From: Candidatus Kuenenbacteria bacterium CG10_big_fil_rev_8_21_14_0_10_36_11
GTDB taxonomy: Bacteria > Patescibacteriota > Patescibacteriia > UBA2196
NCBI GenBank assembly: GCA_002778535.1
Contig: PFBP01000006.1
Coordinates: forward strand, 1-8,324
Direction: 5' to 3'
DNA length: 8,324 bases
A program made the translations under genes and the position numbers. Below the pieces are notes generated by a model, which searched no databases, was not told where the DNA came from, and worked only from the letters and a program-made list of their open reading frames with translations. Below are positions 1 through 3,099 of this stretch, in pieces (position 1 is the first letter of the stretch; every line of letters begins with the position of its first letter).

Positions 1-22
1 TCATAACAAATTTGCATTATGG

Positions 23-49
23 ATTATGAGTTCATATGAGACTCATAAT
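23..49. repeat. 9-bp perfect inverted repeat
   Basis: ATTATGAGT (23-31) is mirrored by ACTCATAAT (41-49) across a 9-nt loop that itself contains the palindrome TCATATGA (32-39). This nested symmetry could be an operator or a small hairpin. No neighbouring gene within the window explains it. Confidence 0.5.
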
Positions 50-153
50 ACTTTTCGCAACATTTAGTCATAATCTTTTTGACTCCTTTCTCGCCTAATC
101 ACAAGTTGCCCTGTTTTTGGCTCGACCTTTGAGGAGAATAGGATTTAATAAAA

Positions 154-239
154 AATTACTAATTTCTAATTACTAAAATTTAAAAGGCATTTCTTTTACT
201 TATTATTTTTTAGAAATTAAAAATTAGAAATTAGAAATT
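154..239. repeat. A/T-rich imperfect inverted repeat at end of DUF5667 unit
   Basis: The left arm (154-176) and right arm (217-239) are complementary at 20 of 23 positions across a 40-nt loop. The right side carries three copies of TTAGAAATT (210-218, 224-232, 231-239) and the left arm carries its complement AATTTCTAA (161-169). It begins directly behind the stop codon of the DUF5667 gene, so it may end or stabilise that transcript. It has no GC-rich stem or clean T-tract, so it is not a classical terminator. A related element lies at 2071-2118. Confidence 0.5.
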
Positions 240-242
240 TTA

Positions 243-1115
243 TTACTCCAACTTCACTTTAAACTCTTCTTTGGTTGTAGTCTCTTGTTCAATAATCAAA
301 GGCAAAATATATTCTGAACTGGTATTTGTTGAAGTTGCTGTTTTTTGTTCAATTATTGTTTCTGGCGTGCTGGTATTATCAGTTTCTGATTGTTCATTAT
401 CTGTCATATTTTTTTTATTATTATCATCCAAAACAGCCAAGGCCACGGCGCTGGCTTTTTCTGCTTCTGCTTCAGCTAACTGCACTTCTCCAGATTCCTC
501 ATCACCCATAATTACGCCCACTTGATTTAATTCGTTTTTGACTGCTGATAGTTTAACATCTATTTCTTTAATAGTGGCTGCTTCGCTCTCTGAAACATCT
601 GGCGCGATATTTTGCAATTTATCAGCCACTAAATTCAAATTATTTTTTACTTCAGCAGCGGCTTTGGCAATTTTAACTTTCTTTTTGCGCTTGCTTAAAG
701 CCGGCTTTTCAGTAATCATTTTTAATTCACCCATTCTGTTTTCCGCCATAGTCATCGCTGCTTTGGCTCTGCCTTCAGATGAAAACGATAAATTATAGCG
801 CAAATTTTCCGCGGTTAATTTTAATGGATACAATGTATCGCCTGGCAAAGAATTTTTTGAAGCATTAACTGATGCAAATGAAGTGATTAAAAATAAACCA
901 ATTATCAAACTGAACACCGCGGCCGGCTGCATGACAAAATTAGCCGGCACTAAACTATTAGCTAATTTCAGCCAGACAGGAATTCTTTCTTCCTTGGCTG
1001 GCAATTCGCTTAAAATTTTTCCCATGACAAAATTTTCCAGCTTTTCTTTTTCTTCAGCGGTCATGTTTATCTGATCAGCTAAACTTGATAAATTGTTTAA
1101 AATTTCTGGTTTCAT
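243..1115 (-). CDS. DUF5667 domain membrane protein, probable partner of the adjacent sigma factor
   Basis: 290 residues. The N-terminal ~55 residues are a soluble, charged helical region. They are followed by one hydrophobic segment (about 60-84, core FSLIIGLFLITSF) and then the DUF5667 signature SLPGDTLYPLKL (89-100) with an arginine-rich helix (RAKAAMTMAENRMGEL, 116-131). The rest is helical, alanine- and glutamate-rich to about 230, then a low-complexity Thr/Ser/Glu tail. Topology is probably cytoplasmic N-terminus and external C-terminus. The order sigma factor, then single-pass protein with a cytoplasmic N-terminus, is the usual arrangement of ECF sigma/anti-sigma pairs, so I infer an anti-sigma or stress-sensing role; no zinc-type (ZAS) HxxxCxxC motif is present. 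The ATG at 1115 is chosen because AGGAGG lies 9 nt upstream; this Shine-Dalgarno sits inside a palindrome (1123-1143). Confidence 0.85.
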   Translation of the reverse strand: MKPEILNNLSSLADQINMTAEEKEKLENFVMGKILSELPAKEERIPVWLKLANSLVPANFVMQPAAVFSLIIGLFLITSFASVNASKNSLPGDTLYPLKLTAENLRYNLSFSSEGRAKAAMTMAENRMGELKMITEKPALSKRKKKVKIAKAAAEVKNNLNLVADKLQNIAPDVSESEAATIKEIDVKLSAVKNELNQVGVIMGDEESGEVQLAEAEAEKASAVALAVLDDNNKKNMTDNEQSETDNTSTPETIIEQKTATSTNTSSEYILPLIIEQETTTKEEFKVKLE

Positions 1116-1122
1116 ATATCGT

Positions 1123-1143
1123 CCCCTCCTTTTAAAGGAGGGG
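1123..1143 (-). promoter_or_regulatory. Palindrome that contains the ribosome binding site of the DUF5667 gene
   Basis: CCCCTCCTTT and its complement form perfect 10-bp arms around one central base. On the minus strand the downstream arm reads AAAGGAGGGG, which supplies the AGGAGG Shine-Dalgarno for the ATG at 1115; the upstream arm is its exact complement. If the hairpin forms in mRNA, it hides the ribosome binding site. This is the only strong Shine-Dalgarno seen before any gene in the window. Confidence 0.65.
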
Positions 1144-1144
1144 T

Positions 1145-1171
1145 GAGCCGATGAACATCGGCTCGGGGTGG
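1145..1171 (-). repeat. Second hairpin of the sigma-DUF5667 spacer
   Basis: GAGCCGAT (1145-1152) pairs with ATCGGCTC (1157-1164) around a GAAC loop, an 8-bp perfect stem, followed by GGGGTGG (1165-1171). With the palindrome at 1123-1143 it forms a compact two-hairpin block filling most of the 76-bp gap between the two genes. The make-up (a CCACCCC edge, a variable GC stem, then CCCCTCC...GGAGGGG) resembles dispersed palindromic repeats I associate with CPR genomes. That resemblance is from memory and unverified. Confidence 0.55.
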
Positions 1172-1191
1172 TTAATAAAACCTTTTCACTT

Positions 1192-1755
1192 TCACTTTTT
1201 ATAAATCTCTTTTAATTTTTTTAAAGCCCGGTGCAGAATAACCCGCACATTGCCAGAACTTTTGCCCACAACTTCCGCAATTTCATTATGTGACAAGCCG
1301 TCAAAAAATTTTAATTCAATTATCCGCCTGTCTTCATCGCTCTCTAAAACCTGGAGCTTGCTTTTTAATTCTTTGATTGATATTTTCAAATCAAATTCCT
1401 GACCCAAATCAATTGACACGCCCAATTTATATTCTACCTCTTCCAAATCAACTTTCCACACTTTGTTAGCATCATAATAATTATTGATCAAATTTCTTGC
1501 AATCTGGTAAGTTAACCCGCGTAAATTTGTAATCTCTTTTTCTTTGTCACTCAGATATTTCCACAAGGCAAGAAAAACTTCCTGGGATAATTCTAAACTG
1601 GCTTCCCGATTGCTAATGCGATAATAAATAAACTTATAGATTTTATCAGCAAAGATTTGGTAAATTTTTCTAAATGCTTCAGTATCCCCTCTTCTGATTT
1701 TCAAGATTAGAAGCCGTTCTTTTAAAATATTTAAATTGTTATTATTGTTTAACAT
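1192..1755 (-). CDS. ECF-type RNA polymerase sigma factor (sigma-70 family)
   Basis: 187 residues, the normal size for a group 4 (ECF) sigma factor. Region 2 spans about 24-95: DTEAFRKIYQIFADKIYKFI matches region 2.1 and SQEVFLALWKYL matches the helix that contacts the polymerase and the -10 element. A linker follows. Region 4 spans about 127-184: RRIIELKFFDGLSHNEIAEV, then the recognition helix SSGNVRVILHRALKKLKE, which reads the -35 element. No region 1 or 3 is present. Its start (ATG at 1755) has no clear Shine-Dalgarno but is the first ATG after an extended -10 promoter about 50 nt upstream. It is followed on the same strand by the membrane-bound DUF5667 gene, its inferred regulator. The signal and the target genes cannot be read from the sequence. 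Confidence 0.93.
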   Translation of the reverse strand: MLNNNNNLNILKERLLILKIRRGDTEAFRKIYQIFADKIYKFIYYRISNREASLELSQEVFLALWKYLSDKEKEITNLRGLTYQIARNLINNYYDANKVWKVDLEEVEYKLGVSIDLGQEFDLKISIKELKSKLQVLESDEDRRIIELKFFDGLSHNEIAEVVGKSSGNVRVILHRALKKLKEIYKK

Positions 1756-1791
1756 TTCAGTTAAAAGATAAATTTAAATAATGTTACAAAC

Positions 1792-1805
1792 AGACAAAAT
1801 TGTCT
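1792..1805. promoter_or_regulatory. 14-bp palindrome over the sigma-gene transcription start
   Basis: AGACAA and TTGTCT are mirror arms around AA. The site covers the expected start point (about 1802) of the minus-strand extended -10 promoter. Its GACAA/TTGTC half-sites are the same pentamers that end the three 24-bp motifs further right, although here they face the opposite way. This suggests an operator; no protein is assigned. Confidence 0.4.
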
Positions 1806-1808
1806 TTG

Positions 1809-1817
1809 ATTATACCA
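1809..1817 (-). promoter_or_regulatory. Extended -10 promoter for the sigma-factor gene
   Basis: On the minus strand the sequence reads TGGTATAAT, a perfect -10 hexamer (1809-1814) with the TGn extension. Extended -10 promoters need little -35 sequence, and only a T-run lies at the -35 distance. The predicted start near 1802 gives a leader of about 47 nt before the ATG at 1755. A TTGTCA at 1845-1850 on this strand is too far from TATAAT, but is 17 bp from a weaker TAGTAT. Confidence 0.55.
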
Positions 1818-1843
1818 CACTATACTAACTTAAAAAATATGAT

Positions 1844-1872
1844 TTGACAAGGCAAAAAAGCAGTATTATACT
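1844..1872 (+). promoter_or_regulatory. Strong sigma-70-type promoter reading toward the HTH gene
   Basis: TTGACA (1844-1849), a 17-bp spacer and TATACT (1867-1872) give a near-consensus housekeeping promoter. The expected start is near 1879, inside the first 24-bp motif. The first downstream gene begins at 2135, so either the HTH gene has a leader of about 255 nt or a separate short RNA is made here. Confidence 0.6.
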
Positions 1873-1875
1873 TAA

Positions 1876-1899
1876 TTTGTCAGGACTAACCTGGACAAA
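1876..1899. repeat. 24-bp palindromic motif, copy 1
   Basis: TTTGTCAGG is mirrored by CCTGGACAAA with one unpaired base, around ACTAA. It also contains GGAC twice, 10 bp apart (1883 and 1893), so the site could be read as an inverted or a helical-turn direct repeat. It overlaps the start point of the TTGACA-17-TATACT promoter. Confidence 0.6.
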
Positions 1900-1951
1900 A
1901 CACAAAAACACCAAAACACAGAAAGCACAAAAAAATTATCAAAAATAGATT

Positions 1952-1975
1952 TTTGTCAGGACTATTCTGGACAAA
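1952..1975. repeat. 24-bp palindromic motif, copy 2
   Basis: Identical to copy 1 except for two central bases (TATTC in place of TAACC), with symmetric T and A runs extending the arms outward. It starts 76 bp after copy 1. No good promoter lies at a fitting distance. Confidence 0.6.
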
Positions 1976-2030
1976 AAAGGCAGAAATGGGCTTTTTATGC
2001 ACTTTGCCAATTGGCTAACTTTAGCATAAT

Positions 2031-2036
2031 TATAAT
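2031..2036 (+). promoter_or_regulatory. Possible -10 element nearer the HTH gene
   Basis: TATAAT has a weak -35 (TTGGCT at a 14-bp or TTGCCA at a 20-bp spacing, neither ideal). The predicted start near 2043 would again fall inside a 24-bp motif (copy 3), the same geometry as at the upstream promoter. That repeated geometry is the main reason to list it. Confidence 0.3.
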
Positions 2037-2039
2037 ATT

Positions 2040-2063
2040 TTTGTCAAGGATAGACATGACAAA
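2040..2063. repeat. 24-bp palindromic motif, copy 3
   Basis: This is the most diverged copy but of exactly the same length: TTTGTCA and TGACAAA are perfect mirror arms around a 10-nt centre. Conserved positions across all three copies are the outer heptamer on the left, the central TA, a C at position 16 and the final GACAAA. It starts 88 bp after copy 2. Confidence 0.55.
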
Positions 2064-2070
2064 AAAATTA

Positions 2071-2118
2071 CTAATGTCTAATATCTAATTAATTTTTTTA
2101 TTAGTCATTAGAAATTAG
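2071..2118. repeat. A/T-rich hairpin just before the HTH gene
   Basis: The left arm 2071-2089 and right arm 2100-2118 pair at 16 of 19 positions around a T-rich 10-nt loop. It is built from CTAAT/ATTAG units and contains TTAGAAATT (2108-2116), the same 9-mer repeated at 210-239. It ends 16 bp before the ATG at 2135, so in mRNA it could affect ribosome access; it is equally well explained as a dispersed A/T repeat. Confidence 0.5.
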
Positions 2119-2134
2119 AGTTTAGAGTTTATTT

Positions 2135-2425
2135 ATGAACATAATCCGCCTCTCCCCTTCCCAAGCAGCGCAACTTTTTGGCGTTAATGAACGCTCTGTT
2201 CGGCGCGCTATTGCGGCTGGCGAATTGCGCTATATTGTGGTGCAGGGCAGGTATAAAATAAACTTTGAAGATGTGGTTAAGTGGTCGCAAAGAATGCCCA
2301 GCCGCGCGAAAAAAAGAGACGAGATTGGCATTGGCCAATATGTGGAAAAATGGCGCATTAAAAATCCCAAGTTTTCTCCGAGCAAAAAACTTCTGGAAAA
2401 TGAGGAAGAAAAAGAGGAGAAATAA
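2135..2425 (+). CDS. Excisionase/MerR-type helix-turn-helix DNA-binding protein
   Basis: 96 residues. The first half (about 6-52) is a winged helix-turn-helix of the HTH_17 (excisionase) type: LSPSQAAQLFGVNERSVRRA gives the two helices, YIVVQGRYKINFEDVVKW the wing and closing helix. The second half is basic then acidic (ending ENEEEKEEK), with no recognised domain. Proteins of this type are recombination directionality factors or small repressors/activators; no integrase or phage gene is visible nearby, so a transcription factor is more likely. It is the only plus-strand gene and stands opposite the sigma factor across a spacer filled with symmetric motifs, which makes it a candidate to bind them. 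The ATG has no clear Shine-Dalgarno (weak purines only). The gene ends in a terminator shared with recO. Confidence 0.85.
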   Translation: MNIIRLSPSQAAQLFGVNERSVRRAIAAGELRYIVVQGRYKINFEDVVKWSQRMPSRAKKRDEIGIGQYVEKWRIKNPKFSPSKKLLENEEEKEEK

Positions 2426-2455
2426 AAAAGGAACAGGAGTTCCTTTTTTATTTCT
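2418..2455. terminator. Bidirectional Rho-independent terminator
   Basis: A stem of 17 bp (2418-2434 with 2439-2455) has core GGAAC/GTTCC and loop AGGA, flanked by an A-run on the left and a T-run on the right. It therefore gives a U-tract in both directions. It overlaps the stop codon of the HTH gene (2423-2425) and ends just before the stop of recO (2457-2459), so it serves both converging transcripts. Confidence 0.85.
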
Positions 2456-2456
2456 A

Positions 2457-3041
2457 TTAGATTTCCGTTTCTTTGTTTAAGATATCTCCAATCACTTTTA
2501 AATTTTTTATTATATTTTTATTTTTACAAATTTCTTCAATATTATTTTTCACAATAAATTCTATTTCGTCTTTAAATTTTATTTCTGCTTTGCCGGCAGG
2601 ATTAAGCCCTAATAAATGCAATAATTTAAACCCAGCGCTGATTTTTACTATATCATAATTTTTACTCTCTTTTTCTAAAAATGTCAAGAATTTTTGAGTA
2701 AGCTGAAATATACGCGAGTCTGCGTGGTTTTCCAAAGTCATCTGGTCAAGCAGATTTAAAAGCCAGCCAGCGGCCGCAAGTTTATCTAAATCATTTTTAA
2801 TCGCGCTAAAACATTGAATCATTTCCGCGCCAATCAGCTGGTCAATCGCTCGGCCGTCAACCATATTTAAATAAGACAAAGAAACCGGCTCAAGGTGGCC
2901 GGCTAATTTGGATAAGACCTTTTTCGCGCCACGGGCCAGTAAAACCAATTTGCCTTTTTCTTTAGAATAAACCGTTACCAATAAATCATCTTCTTTAAAA
3001 ACCCGGCGCTTGAGAATGATGGCGGTGAGATTATAGTACAT
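2457..3041 (-). CDS. recO: DNA repair protein RecO
   Basis: 194 residues from the ATG at 3041. RecO anneals single-stranded DNA and, with RecR, loads RecA at gaps in the RecF pathway. The N-terminal OB fold is clear: AIILKRRVFKEDDLLVTVYS, then GKLVLLARGAKKVLSKLAGHL, the typical RecO basic patch. The rest is helical, with GFKLLHLLGLNP near the position where many RecO proteins have a CxxC zinc finger; no cysteine pair is present, as also in E. coli. It is shorter than the usual ~240 residues, with the C-terminus reduced. The frame stays open to a TTG at 3071, but those extra ten residues are encoded by a palindromic repeat, so the ATG that opens MYYNLTAIILKRR is preferred. It lies 58 bp behind ileS and is probably co-transcribed with it. 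Confidence 0.9.
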   Translation of the reverse strand: MYYNLTAIILKRRVFKEDDLLVTVYSKEKGKLVLLARGAKKVLSKLAGHLEPVSLSYLNMVDGRAIDQLIGAEMIQCFSAIKNDLDKLAAAGWLLNLLDQMTLENHADSRIFQLTQKFLTFLEKESKNYDIVKISAGFKLLHLLGLNPAGKAEIKFKDEIEFIVKNNIEEICKNKNIIKNLKVIGDILNKETEI

Positions 3042-3056
3042 AAAAACGCAGATGTC

Positions 3057-3086
3057 ATTCCGACCCCGCAAATGCGGGGGAGGAAT
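3057..3086. repeat. Palindromic element between ileS and recO
   Basis: ATTCC (3057-3061) and GGAAT (3082-3086) enclose CCCCGCA/TGCGGGG (3064-3070, 3073-3079), separated by tandem G-A mismatches. The stretch fills the ileS-recO gap. From memory, GTCATTCCG...GGAATCT-type palindromes occur as dispersed repeats in many bacterial genomes. In RNA it would give a stable hairpin between the two genes without a T-tract, so it may trim or stabilise the message more than end it. Confidence 0.6.
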
Positions 3087-3099
3087 CTCTTAATCTACT

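Larger units (their letters stand above)
1..242. other. Intergenic region without a supported gene
   Basis: No reading frame here has convincing length or protein-family resemblance. The stretch lies downstream of the minus-strand sigma/DUF5667 unit. It contains a 9-bp inverted repeat near the left edge, several scattered TCATAA/TTATGA hexamers (1-6, 24-29, 44-49, 68-73), a moderately GC-richer block at about 76-150 and an A/T-rich imperfect palindrome at 154-239. A gene to the left of the window could start or end close to position 1, but nothing visible shows which. Confidence 0.6.
1756..2134. other. Divergent regulatory region between sigma factor and HTH genes
   Basis: This 379-bp spacer holds no reading frame worth calling. 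It contains a minus-strand extended -10 for the sigma gene, a TTGACA-17-TATACT plus-strand promoter, three 24-bp TTTGTCA...GACAAA motifs, a 14-bp GACAA/TTGTC palindrome, a 10-bp palindrome GCCAATTGGC (2006-2015), and a 19-bp-stem A/T hairpin next to the HTH start. The individual elements are listed separately. So many symmetric sites in one spacer suggests it is the control point of both flanking units, or that it makes a structured transcript. Confidence 0.65.

Noticed and set aside
24..71. 15-codon minus-strand frame starting MTKCCEKYY with AAAGGAG upstream
   Set aside because: The spacing to the purine run is about 11 nt, the peptide is very short, and no comparative evidence is available; kept only as a possibility.
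76..150. tRNA or other structured RNA gene in the GC-richer block
   Set aside because: GGCTCGACC loosely resembles a T-arm, but no matching acceptor, D or anticodon stems can be drawn.
271..1074. Open frames on the plus strand opposite the DUF5667 gene (271-525, 538-798, 883-1074)
   Set aside because: Their translations are low-complexity Ser/Phe/Leu-rich mirrors of a Lys/Glu/Ala-rich gene; no start context or family resemblance.
1876..2063. CRISPR array
   Set aside because: Only three copies, with unequal spacing (76 and 88 bp between starts), diverged centres and no cas genes; promoter-associated palindromes fit better.
2129..2338. 69-codon minus-strand frame opposite the HTH gene
   Set aside because: The plus-strand frame has a clear helix-turn-helix and ends in a terminator; the minus frame has no recognisable feature.
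3042..3071. TTG start giving RecO ten more residues (MRGRNDICVF)
   Set aside because: The extension is encoded by a palindromic repeat, and RecO homologues usually begin close to the MYYNLTAIILKRR segment.
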